From Pandoraea sputorum (GTDB taxonomy: Bacteria; Pseudomonadota; Gammaproteobacteria; Burkholderiales; Burkholderiaceae), in assembly GCF_000814845.2 (NCBI RefSeq), contig NZ_CP010431.2:2356001-2420000 (forward strand): a DNA stretch of 64,000 nt. The letters are read 5' to 3'. The translations under genes and the position numbers were made by a program. Positions 56,324 to 64,000 of the stretch are shown in pieces. Numbering within the stretch: the first letter of the stretch is position 1; every line of letters starts with the position of its first letter. The notes below the pieces were generated by a model. It saw only the letters and a program-made list of their open reading frames with translations. It was not told the DNA's origin and ran no database searches.

Positions 56324-57643
56324 ATGCGTCAAGCAGACCAAATTCAGGGGGAACTGGGCTATTTGTCCGGTTTCGCCAACGAGCTCGCGACCGAGGCATT
56401 GCCGGGCGCGCTGCCGATCGGGCAAAACTCGCCGCAACGTGCGCCTTACGGCCTCTACGCGGAACAACTCTCCGGTACGGCGTTCACGGCACCTCGCGGT
56501 CTCAATCGCCGCTCGTGGGTGTACCGCATTCGTCCTGCCGCTATGCACAAGCCGTTCACCGCGATCGAGAACACGCGCTGGTTGAGCCGCTTCGATGAGG
56601 TGCCCACGCCGCCGAACCAGATGCGTTGGGACCCGCTGCCGATGCCCGAAACACCGACCGATTTCGTTGATGGCATGGTGACGATGGCCGGTAACGGCGG
56701 TCCGGACGCAGGTCACGGCTGCGGTATTCACGTGTACGCGGCTAACAAGTCGATGGACGGTCGCTTTTTCTACAACGCCGACGGCGAATTGCTGGTCGTG
56801 CCGCAAGAAGGGCGTCTGCGTATCGCCACAGAATTCGGCGTGCTGGAAGTCGAGCCGTATGAAATTGCCGTGCTGCCGCGCGGCGTGCGTTTTCGCGTGA
56901 CGCTGCCCGATGGACGCGCCCGTGGCTACATCTGTGAGAACTACGGCGCATTGTTCCGTCTGCCGGATCTTGGCCCGATCGGCTCCAACGGTCTCGCGAA
57001 TCCGCGCGACTTCCTGACGCCTGTCGCGGCATACGAAGATGTCGAGGGCGACTTCGAACTGGTGGCGAAGTTCGGCGGGTCACTGTGGCGTGCCGATATC
57101 GGCCATTCGCCGCTGGACGTGGTGGCCTGGCACGGCAACTACGCGCCATACAAATACGATCTGCGCCACTTCAACACGATCGGCTCGATCAGCTACGACC
57201 ATCCGGACCCGTCGATCTTCCTGGTGCTGCAGTCGCAAAGCAATGCCCCGGGTGTCGACGATATCGACTTCGTGATTTTCCCGCCGCGTTGGTTGGCGAT
57301 GGAAAACTCGTTCCGCCCGCCTTGGTTCCACCGCAACATTGCGAGCGAGTTCATGGGCCTGATCCATGGCGTGTACGACGCCAAGGCTGAAGGCTTCGTG
57401 CCGGGCGGAGCAAGCCTGCACAACTGCATGTCGGGGCATGGCCCCGATGCGGGAACCTTCGAGAAGGCCTCGGCCGCCGACACGAGCAAGCCGCATAAGG
57501 TGGACGCCACGATGGCTTTCATGTTCGAAACGCCGGCGGTGATTCGTCCGACGCGCTTCGCACTGGAGACCAAGCAGTTGCAGGACAACTACTACACCTG
57601 CTGGCAGGACTTGAAGAAGCACTTCAATCCCAACCAGAAATAA
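56324..57643 (+). CDS. hmgA: Homogentisate 1,2-dioxygenase
   Basis: 439-residue non-heme iron dioxygenase that opens homogentisate to maleylacetoacetate. Conserved blocks include [19 protein letters not shown] at the N-terminus, [23 protein letters not shown] and [23 protein letters not shown], which carries iron-ligand His and Glu, and [17 protein letters not shown] with the third histidine. GGAGACGAGGCACTC precedes the ATG at 56324. It is followed by fahA after about 130 bases. No maleylacetoacetate isomerase gene lies beside them. Confidence 0.96.
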   Translation: MRQADQIQGELGYLSGFANELATEALPGALPIGQNSPQRAPYGLYAEQLSGTAFTAPRGLNRRSWVYRIRPAAMHKPFTAIENTRWLSRFDEVPTPPNQMRWDPLPMPETPTDFVDGMVTMAGNGGPDAGHGCGIHVYAANKSMDGRFFYNADGELLVVPQEGRLRIATEFGVLEVEPYEIAVLPRGVRFRVTLPDGRARGYICENYGALFRLPDLGPIGSNGLANPRDFLTPVAAYEDVEGDFELVAKFGGSLWRADIGHSPLDVVAWHGNYAPYKYDLRHFNTIGSISYDHPDPSIFLVLQSQSNAPGVDDIDFVIFPPRWLAMENSFRPPWFHRNIASEFMGLIHGVYDAKAEGFVPGGASLHNCMSGHGPDAGTFEKASAADTSKPHKVDATMAFMFETPAVIRPTRFALETKQLQDNYYTCWQDLKKHFNPNQK

Positions 57644-57770
57644 GGGACGGTGTTGGCGTGAAAGGCACAGACGCCATTGCGCCACAGCACCTTTGATCAT
57701 CACGACGGCCGACCCGGCGCTTCGCTTGCGCACGGTCGGCCGAAGCGTTACCTCGAACAAGGAATTCCAC

Positions 57771-59045
57771 ATGTCTGCTCTCCTGCAAAGCTGGGTCGCG
57801 TCCGCCAACACCGGTGTGACGGACTTTCCGCTGCAAAACCTTCCCTACGGTGTGTTCAGCACGCAAGCACAGCCCACGCCGCGCGTCGGCGTCGCGATTG
57901 GCGATCAGGTGCTTGATCTGGCGGCGCTTGAAGCCGCCGGCGTGCTCAAGGCAAGCGACACGCCCGTCTTCGCGCAAGCGTCGATCAACGCGTTCGTGGC
58001 GCTCGGTAGTGCCGCCTGGCGTGCCACGCGTGCTCGCCTGACGTCGCTGCTGGCTGTCGACGGCGACGCCGCACTGCGCGAAAACGCCGCGCTCAAGTCG
58101 CAAGCGCTCGTGCCGCTGGCGCAAGCTACGCTCCATCTCCCGGTGCAGGTGCCGGGCTATACCGACTTCTACTCGTCCAAAGAACACGCGACCAACGTCG
58201 GCAGCATGTTCCGTGACCCGGCTAACGCGTTGCTGCCGAACTGGCTCGAAATTCCGATCGGTTACAACGGCCGGGCCAGCTCGGTGGTCGTGAGTGGCAC
58301 GCCGCTGCACCGTCCGAACGGCCAGATCAAACTGCCGGATCAGCCACGCCCGATTTTCGACGCCTGCCGCAAGCTTGACTTCGAACTGGAAACCGGCTTC
58401 ATCGTCGGTCGGGAAACGGCGATTGGCGAAGCACTGAACGTGGAAGACGCCGAGGCCGCCATCTTTGGCATGGTGGTCCTCAACGACTGGTCCGCCCGCG
58501 ATCTTCAGCAGTGGGAATACGTGCCGCTCGGCCCGTTCAACGCGAAGACGTTCGGCACGTCCATCTCCCCGTGGGTCGTGACGATGGAAGCCCTCGAACC
58601 GTTCCGCGTGGCCGGTCCGGCGCAATCGCCCGAGCCGCTGTCGTATCTGCAACAGCAGGGCGAGCACGCGTTCGATATCGAACTCGAAGTCCTGCTGCAA
58701 GCCGAAGGCGATGCCGAGGCGACGTCGATTTGCCGCACGAACTTCCGTCACATGTACTGGAGCATGGCGCAGCAGTTTGCCCATCACACTGTCTCGGGTT
58801 GTAACGTACGTGTGGGTGATCTGATGGGCTCTGGCACGATCAGCGGTCCGACGCCGGACTCGTTCGGCAGCCTGCTCGAACTCACGTGGAACGGCAAGAA
58901 TCCGATCACGCTGGCCAGCGGCGCGAAGCGATCGTTCATTGAAGACGGCGACACCGTCGTGATGAGCGGCTGGTGTCAGGGCGACGGCTATCGCATCGGC
59001 TTCGGCGACGTGTCCGGCAAGATCCTGCCTGCCAAGGCGCGCTGA
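57771..59045 (+). CDS. fahA: Fumarylacetoacetase
   Basis: 424 residues, the last enzyme of tyrosine breakdown, splitting fumarylacetoacetate to fumarate and acetoacetate. Metal and catalytic residues are visible in YTDFYSSKEHATNVG (Asp, His), LDFELETGFIVG (two Glu) and VVLNDWSARDLQQWEY (Asp), with the lysine in GPFNAKTFGTSISPWV. ACAAGGAATTCCAC precedes the ATG at 57771. It is co-oriented with hmgA and likely in the same operon under the LysR regulator. Confidence 0.96.
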   Translation: MSALLQSWVASANTGVTDFPLQNLPYGVFSTQAQPTPRVGVAIGDQVLDLAALEAAGVLKASDTPVFAQASINAFVALGSAAWRATRARLTSLLAVDGDAALRENAALKSQALVPLAQATLHLPVQVPGYTDFYSSKEHATNVGSMFRDPANALLPNWLEIPIGYNGRASSVVVSGTPLHRPNGQIKLPDQPRPIFDACRKLDFELETGFIVGRETAIGEALNVEDAEAAIFGMVVLNDWSARDLQQWEYVPLGPFNAKTFGTSISPWVVTMEALEPFRVAGPAQSPEPLSYLQQQGEHAFDIELEVLLQAEGDAEATSICRTNFRHMYWSMAQQFAHHTVSGCNVRVGDLMGSGTISGPTPDSFGSLLELTWNGKNPITLASGAKRSFIEDGDTVVMSGWCQGDGYRIGFGDVSGKILPAKAR

Positions 59046-59086
59046 ACGCACGGGGCGGGGCTGATTCCGCCCCCGATCTGATCAGA

Positions 59087-59287
59087 CTATGCGGGCAAGC
59101 GTTGCCACCACGGATTGACGCGCCCCACTGACAGGCTCGCGGTGACACGGCAACGTGTCGGGGTATAGGCCAGTTCATCGGCGACGCGTCGCAACAGTGG
59201 CGGATCCCCCAGGCGGGCGCGACGCGGCACGCGTAGCGAGCGCCGGGGGCGTGGGGTGGTCTGGACGGTGGTCTTGATCGATGGCAT
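59087..59287 (-). CDS. Small basic protein, function unknown
   Basis: 66 residues beginning MPSIKTTVQTTPRPRRSL and rich in Arg and Pro. It ends with Trp-Trp in a short motif, GRVNPWWQRLPA. A good ribosome-binding site, GGGAG, lies seven bases before the ATG at 59287 on the minus strand, which is the main support for it. It lies between the fahA stop and a hairpin shared with the AI-2E permease. No family is recognisable and it may not be expressed. Confidence 0.45.
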   Translation of the reverse strand: MPSIKTTVQTTPRPRRSLRVPRRARLGDPPLLRRVADELAYTPTRCRVTASLSVGRVNPWWQRLPA

Positions 59288-59363
59288 GGCATGGCTCCCG
59301 GACAGGTGTGGGTGTGAGAGCCATTTAGCCACGTCGCGGTGATGCGCGACAGGTGAAGGAATC

Positions 59364-59401
59364 CGAAAAATGAGTACGGGGCGCGTAACGTACGCGCCCC
59401 G
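59364..59401 (-). terminator. Terminator of the AI-2E-family permease gene
   Basis: CGGGGCGCGTA and TACGCGCCCCG form a perfect 11-pair stem with loop ACG (59377-59401). On the minus strand it is followed by TACTCATTTTT. It lies 23 bases after the permease stop. Confidence 0.75.
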
Positions 59402-59424
59402 CGTTCATCCCTCTGATTGGGCGG

Positions 59425-60609
59425 TCAGCGAGGTTTTTTGACGTCCGGTGCGGCCGTCGAGAGTGCCTTCGGTGCCGCATCCGGCGTACTTTCCGGCAAG
59501 ACTTTCTCATCCGCATGCGACGCCAGCGGTGCACCGCTCGGTGCTGTCGCCGGACGGTTTAGTCCCTCGTTGATCCACGCCATCAGCAGCGTGTATGTCA
59601 CCGCGAGAATCACCGGGCCGACAAACAGTCCGACGATGCCTAACGTCAGCATCCCACCGAGTACCCCAGCGAGAATCAGCGTCATCGGCAGATCGGCACC
59701 TCGGCGAATGAGCATCGGTCGCATGACGTTATCGAGCATGCCGATGAAGATCGACAGCACCAGCAGCAACGTGGCGAGCGTCGGGCTGTCTTGCCAGTAG
59801 AGCCATGCCACGCTCGAGAGCAGTACCGGGAACGGCCCGATCTGGGCGATACACAGCACCAGCATCAGCGCCGTCAGGAAACCCGGCAGCGGCACGCCGG
59901 TGAGCCACAGGCCTAGTCCGCCGAGCAACGACTGTGTGACGGCCGTCACCACGATGCCAAGCGCAACCGCGCGGATCGACATACCTGCAAGCCTCACCGA
60001 CTCTTCGCCGCGATCCCCGCCGAGGCGTCGCGCAATGCGAATCAGTGCGCGTGCGGCACGTTCGCCCTGCATGAAAAGAATGCCGGAGATGATCAGCGTG
60101 AGGCCGAGGTGGACTACCAGCAAGCCGATGGACCCCAGCTTGGAAAACCCCCACGACGCCGCTTTGACGGCATACGGCTGAACCTTGGAGACCAGACCAC
60201 CGGGACCGGCGACCGCAAGCGACTGCCATTCTTCGCTGGCCCGCTGGCCGACCACCGGAATGCGCGCGAGCCACTCGGGGGGCATGGGGAGTCCTTTCTG
60301 GCCGAAGGAATGCACCTGATCGCTGATGTCCGAAGCGTGCCCGATCAGCGTGCCGATCGCTGCCGAGAGCGGTGCCACCACGATAATCAGCATCCCGACG
60401 ATCATGATGGTCGTGGCAAGCCACCGCTTGCCCCACAGGCGACGCTGCAGACCGATGAGCAACGGCCAGGTCGAGGCGACGATCGTCACGGCCCAGATGA
60501 AGGCGGGCAGGAACGGCAGTAACACCCATAAAGTGCCGACGATCAGCAGTCCCAGGACCAGCACGATCAGCAGGTTACGAGCGAGTTCGCTCGGCGTGGA
60601 ATTAAGCAT
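59425..60609 (-). CDS. AI-2E-family transporter (YdiK/TqsA-like)
   Basis: 394 residues with about eight membrane helices of the PF01594 family. The N-terminal pair reads LLIVLVLGLLIVGTLWVLLPFLPAFIWAV, and the conserved central part ALMLVLCIAQIGPFPVLLSSVAWLYWQDSP precedes the final helices. The C-terminal 40 residues are a soluble Ala/Pro/Asp tail. Family members export autoinducer-2, sodium or small metabolites; the substrate here is unknown. It begins 5 codons inside a gap of about 130 bases after the 650-residue gene. Confidence 0.9.
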   Translation of the reverse strand: MLNSTPSELARNLLIVLVLGLLIVGTLWVLLPFLPAFIWAVTIVASTWPLLIGLQRRLWGKRWLATTIMIVGMLIIVVAPLSAAIGTLIGHASDISDQVHSFGQKGLPMPPEWLARIPVVGQRASEEWQSLAVAGPGGLVSKVQPYAVKAASWGFSKLGSIGLLVVHLGLTLIISGILFMQGERAARALIRIARRLGGDRGEESVRLAGMSIRAVALGIVVTAVTQSLLGGLGLWLTGVPLPGFLTALMLVLCIAQIGPFPVLLSSVAWLYWQDSPTLATLLLVLSIFIGMLDNVMRPMLIRRGADLPMTLILAGVLGGMLTLGIVGLFVGPVILAVTYTLLMAWINEGLNRPATAPSGAPLASHADEKVLPESTPDAAPKALSTAAPDVKKPR

Positions 60610-60737
60610 AGGCGCTCCGGCAGGCAGGGGATGACGCGTCTTGCGGTGCGTCCGTCAGAAGTGTCATGCGCAAAGAACGCGCTTGGAGAGCAAGATGCCA
60701 CGCCGGGGCAGTCACGGCAAGTGCGCGCAACACTTCG

Positions 60738-62690
60738 TCACAAAGCCGTCTGGATGTCCTCGGGTTCGCCAGCTTCGTCCGGGGCCATGGCCATCTGGTG
60801 TCTCGCGGGTGGCGATACCCCGGCGGGCGGGATCGACGTCCCCCGTTTGCGTGCCTGAAAGCTCTGATGTCCGGGATGCAGGTCATGGGGTTCGGCTGGC
60901 ACAGGATCACCGACGTCGCTATCCGACGACGTGCTGGTGGCATCGTTCATCGGCAGGAAGACGGCGTCGTCGCCGGACGTGTCACCGGCATCGGTGTGTT
61001 GTCCATTGGCGACGGAAAAGGCGTTCGTGCGGTGGCTAGCCGGGCTGGCCGGACTGACCGGACTGTCAGGCAGGTCCGAGTGAGAGCCGCCGGAGGAGCG
61101 CCCCGAATCGGCCTGCGAGGTCAGTGTGACGGTGCTGATCTTCGGGCGTCCTCGCCGACGCGTGTAGGCCGTGGCAATCGCCTCATGCCGCGACGCCATG
61201 CCCTGCATCGACACGAAGGACGCAATCAGTCCATAAAGCACGCAGAGCACCGCCTGTGTGTGCCAGTCGACGCCCCCGCTTGCGGCACTGCCTGCCTCCG
61301 GGGGCGTGGTCGCATTAGCGCTGAGCGTCATCGCGTTTTCCCACGCGGTCTCGTCGGTGCCGGACGCGTCGAACGCATCGTCGATTTCCCCGGTCACGGA
61401 AGTCGAGCCGTGGAACGTCGACAGAAAATAGAAGCCGAGGGTCAGCGTGAGCCAGATAGCCTTCGGCGCGCCGGAGCGCAGCAACTCCCTGAAGGCGGTC
61501 TGAAACGCGGGCCAGAACGAATCGCCGCCCTCCGGCGCGACGTCATCGCTCATCTTGCAGATTAGATCCGCAAAGCGATCCTGCAATAGCGGCTCGAGCC
61601 GGGCATGGTCCGGGTCCAGCGCGATGCGGTCGATGATCGGCCCGAGGAACGTGCCGGGGATCGGACACAACAGGATCTCGAGCGCGGCGTGGATCGTGCT
61701 GCCGAATCGATGCGTCATGATGCCCGGTACGGCACTCGACAGCCCGGCTTCTGCGGCGATTCTCGCCAGATTGCGCACGACACCGTAGCAAAACACGAAT
61801 CCGATCACATGTGCGGCAACGTCTCGTACCGGATGTCGCAGCATGGTGCTAACGGCTTCGAGCGACTGCGTCGGTGTGATTCGCGCCATCCGGCTCGCCA
61901 GTTCAGGATGCCCTGCGGTAAAGCGCGCCATGCCGATCAGGTTGATCAGCACAACCCCCATCGCTTCGATAGGTGGCCACATGAGGGCGAGACGCCGCTG
62001 AGGATCGACAGTGTCCGCGAGTACGGCGAGCACGGTGGAGCCGAGCGCGAAGGGAAACGCGTCGCGCTCCAGTCCGATTTGCATCGCGCGCCAGGAGACG
62101 CCGGGGTGCTCGTGACGAACGAGCGCATCGAGCCGATGCCGGACCGTGTCGACGCACAGGCCGCGCTGAGCCAGCAGTTGCGATTCCGTGCGCAGATGGG
62201 GAAGCAGGTCGTCGAACCACGGCGGCGTGGCCGTCATGGTGTTGGGGCGAGCACCCATGCGCGATGCAGGCGCTGGAGACCTGGCGCGCGTCGCGGCGTT
62301 GCCGTGCATGCGTTCAAAGCGGCGCAGCGCGGGTACGGCGACCTCGTCACGTAGCATCGTGTAGATCTGATCGGCTGCGGCGGGGGCATCCCGTGCGATG
62401 GACAGGCCTGATGCAAGGGCGCGTCCCCCTTGTGCATCCCGCGACGATGCCAGGTTGGCAGTGCGCCGCAGCACGAGCGAGAGTTCGTCGCCGTGTTCGC
62501 GGGGAATCGCCTGTGCGACAGTGGTGATCCGAGGGCCCTGAGTCAGCATCAGAGCTGCCTGCTGCGCACGCGCGAAATCGCCGACGAGGCGCCGCGCGGG
62601 TGTGGTCGATGGTGTAGGCGTCGCGCGCTCGACGCTCAACGCGTTGACGCGTGAAATGTAAGAAGGGGCGAGCGAGAGTTCGTGAGGCAT
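60738..62690 (-). CDS. 650-residue protein of unknown family with internal hydrophobic segments
   Basis: I do not recognise this protein. The first 60 residues are Ser/Thr/Pro/Ala-rich with no signal peptide, as often seen in secreted effectors. A helical core (about 65-440) has several moderately hydrophobic stretches: FPFALGSTVLAVLADTV, MGVVLINLIGMARF, VAAHVIGFVFCYGVVRNLA, AIWLTLTLGFYFLSTFHG and AVLCVLYGLIASFVSMQG. The last 150 or so residues are low-complexity Ser/Asp/Pro/Gly. The base composition and codon use look native. Reading options are a membrane protein with soluble tails or a secretion-system effector. No secretion genes are within the window. The start ATG at 62690 has no clear ribosome-binding site. 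Confidence 0.7.
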   Translation of the reverse strand: MPHELSLAPSYISRVNALSVERATPTPSTTPARRLVGDFARAQQAALMLTQGPRITTVAQAIPREHGDELSLVLRRTANLASSRDAQGGRALASGLSIARDAPAAADQIYTMLRDEVAVPALRRFERMHGNAATRARSPAPASRMGARPNTMTATPPWFDDLLPHLRTESQLLAQRGLCVDTVRHRLDALVRHEHPGVSWRAMQIGLERDAFPFALGSTVLAVLADTVDPQRRLALMWPPIEAMGVVLINLIGMARFTAGHPELASRMARITPTQSLEAVSTMLRHPVRDVAAHVIGFVFCYGVVRNLARIAAEAGLSSAVPGIMTHRFGSTIHAALEILLCPIPGTFLGPIIDRIALDPDHARLEPLLQDRFADLICKMSDDVAPEGGDSFWPAFQTAFRELLRSGAPKAIWLTLTLGFYFLSTFHGSTSVTGEIDDAFDASGTDETAWENAMTLSANATTPPEAGSAASGGVDWHTQAVLCVLYGLIASFVSMQGMASRHEAIATAYTRRRGRPKISTVTLTSQADSGRSSGGSHSDLPDSPVSPASPASHRTNAFSVANGQHTDAGDTSGDDAVFLPMNDATSTSSDSDVGDPVPAEPHDLHPGHQSFQARKRGTSIPPAGVSPPARHQMAMAPDEAGEPEDIQTAL

Positions 62691-62934
62691 GTCGTCGGTG
62701 GACGGCCGGACGCGCGCGTTTTCCCGATTCCCTTTACCCGCGACGCCCGCGGCCGTTTCGCAGGAGAAATGAAGTGGGCGATGCTACCCGTATCCCCGCG
62801 CGACGACGACGCCCGGACAGGCGTTTAAAACCGTTCATTCGCGATCCTGCGTAGGCGCCGTCGCACATTGCCAGTGACATGTCACCGGCATTCACGCAAA
62901 ACGTCGCCAACCATCGGCCTGTCGGGCACCTGAT

Positions 62935-63999
62935 TTACTCAGGCACGACCATGACGCCTGCACGCAGGCCGTTCGCTACATTCGGATTGGGAAACACGAT
63001 GCGCTCTTCCGGATGCGAAACGGTGTAGGTGTTCTCGCCGTCGCGCGCTAGTACGGTACCTGCGGGATACGCCGTGAAGTTCGGCGTGTCGGCGGGCACG
63101 TCGAGGACGAATGCATCCGTACGGCGCACGATTTCGGCCGCCACCCGAAATCGTTTCGCCTGCAACACCTGTCCATCTTCGCGTGCCGCCATGTCACCGC
63201 CGGACAACCATCGGCGCAACGCGGCGTCGATGCCCGCGAAGTCGGCCAGCCGGTTCTCGCCGAAGGGCGCAACCTTGCCCAGCTCCAGCGTGCAACTCTC
63301 GGCCCCGAAACGGGCGCAAGTGTAGTAGGAGAACGTGACGGACGGCTGTTCAGTGCGCATCGTCGCTTCGATATCGGCGGCGGCGAGTGCGTCGAACCAG
63401 GCCGACTGAGGAGGACGTTCCGGCGTGCCAGGGACGACGGCAAAGCGAGGGAACAGTGAAGCGCGAATCGCGGTGTGCATGTCGACGTGACGTCGTTGAC
63501 GGCGAACGCCGTCTACCCCCGCAAAGAACTGCGCCACGATGACTTCCAACTCGCGTGCGCGCTGAACGGCAGGCGACTCGGCGCGCTTGGCGTGTGCACC
63601 CTGAAACAGGCGATTGAGGTCGTATTCGAGATAGCGCTTACCTGCGCGCACGGCATCCGGGTTGCCGAGCACTACGAGCACACGCTCGCGCAGCGTCAAT
63701 TTTCCGTCAGCGATGTCGTGCAAGATGCCGTCGACGATTTCGATGGGGGCGGTCTCGTCTCCGTGAATGCCGCAGGAGAGGATGGCGTCATAACGATGGC
63801 CAGGACGGCCCGTATGGCCTGCTGCGGATGCGGATGTGGCGTCGGAAGATTCGGACACATCTGACGTCGTGGGGGCAGCAACCATCCCCGGCGGCGTCAA
63901 TTCCAGCACACCCTCTGCGTGCCGCTGCCAGTGCACTCCGCAAGGATCGATGCCTGCGTCATGCGGATGATCTCGCGATTCGCGTACGTCACTGAGCCA
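62935..63999 (-). CDS. astE: Succinylglutamate desuccinylase, 5' end cut by the window
   Basis: Zinc peptidase-fold hydrolase that ends the AST pathway by releasing succinate and glutamate. The zinc motif is in ILSCGIHGDETAPIEIVDGIL, and VDMHTAIRASLFPRF holds another metal-site histidine. The frame stays open to the window edge (residues WLSDVRESRDHPHDAG precede the GTG at 63936), and these residues suit the family N-terminus, so the real start is outside. It is on the strand opposite aruC and astA and about 27 kb away, implying a second ast operon (astD, astB) beyond the edge. Confidence 0.92.
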   Translation of the reverse strand, partial: WLSDVRESRDHPHDAGIDPCGVHWQRHAEGVLELTPPGMVAAPTTSDVSESSDATSASAAGHTGRPGHRYDAILSCGIHGDETAPIEIVDGILHDIADGKLTLRERVLVVLGNPDAVRAGKRYLEYDLNRLFQGAHAKRAESPAVQRARELEVIVAQFFAGVDGVRRQRRHVDMHTAIRASLFPRFAVVPGTPERPPQSAWFDALAAADIEATMRTEQPSVTFSYYTCARFGAESCTLELGKVAPFGENRLADFAGIDAALRRWLSGGDMAAREDGQVLQAKRFRVAAEIVRRTDAFVLDVPADTPNFTAYPAGTVLARDGENTYTVSHPEERIVFPNPNVANGLRAGVMVVPE

Positions 64000-64000
64000 A

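Overview
The window is GC-rich bacterial chromosome, densely coded, with codon use and gene content typical of Burkholderiales. The neighbourhood ygfZ / mltG-tmk-holB-tatD, the DUF4936 and NRDE genes beside ygfZ, an otsBA pair, AruC/AstA-type arginine catabolism and an archaic chaperone-usher fimbria all fit Burkholderiaceae. Pandoraea or a close relative is my best guess, from gene content only. I saw no rRNA, tRNA, CRISPR array, insertion sequence or prophage.

Layout. 1-9.9 kb (+): a catabolic run with a partial acyl-CoA ligase, livHMGF without a substrate-binding protein, a fused enoyl-CoA hydratase/3-hydroxyacyl-CoA dehydrogenase, nicotinamidase, a PaaI-type thioesterase and an NADP-dependent reductase. 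9.9-12.2 kb (-): ygfZ, DUF4936 and NRDE genes. 12.4-16.9 kb (+): mltG-tmk-holB-tatD and an ankyrin lipoprotein. 17-20.2 kb (-): enoyl-CoA hydratase and otsBA. 20.6-23.6 kb (+): a membrane flavoreductase behind a Fur-like box, then acylphosphatase. 23.7-28.6 kb: chemoreceptor, cytoplasmic hybrid kinase, TrhA/hemolysin III and an exported peroxiredoxin. 28.8-31.3 kb: an Lrp regulator divergent from an acetolactate synthase. 31.5-36.6 kb (+): a polar amino-acid ABC transporter followed by aruC and astA.

36.7-41.5 kb (-): archaic fimbrial cluster (pilin, chaperone, usher, two-domain tip protein); the tip gene is frameshifted in a C5 tract. 42.1-49.8 kb (+): DUF308 protein, Dps, Pat-like acetyltransferase, CorA, a class III CoA-transferase and a TauE-type exporter. 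50.3-55.2 kb (+): lipoprotein, RcsB-like regulator and RcsC-like hybrid kinase, preceded by an AT-rich leader holding a near-match to the RcsAB box. 55.3-59.0 kb: a LysR regulator divergent from hmgA-fahA (tyrosine/homogentisate catabolism). 59.1-62.7 kb (-): a small basic protein, an AI-2E-family permease and a 650-residue protein I cannot assign. The right edge cuts astE (-).

How the parts work together: the AST-type genes (aruC, astA and a distant astE) and the adjacent ABC transporter suggest arginine/ornithine uptake and use as a nitrogen source. hmgA-fahA sends tyrosine-derived homogentisate to fumarate and acetoacetate. The first 10 kb looks like import, CoA activation and beta-oxidation of a carboxylic acid. 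The best candidates for new biology are the lipoprotein/phosphorelay locus with its phased operator-like leader, the unassigned 650-residue protein, the frameshifted fimbrial tip gene, and the Walker A Lys-to-Arg change in LivF.
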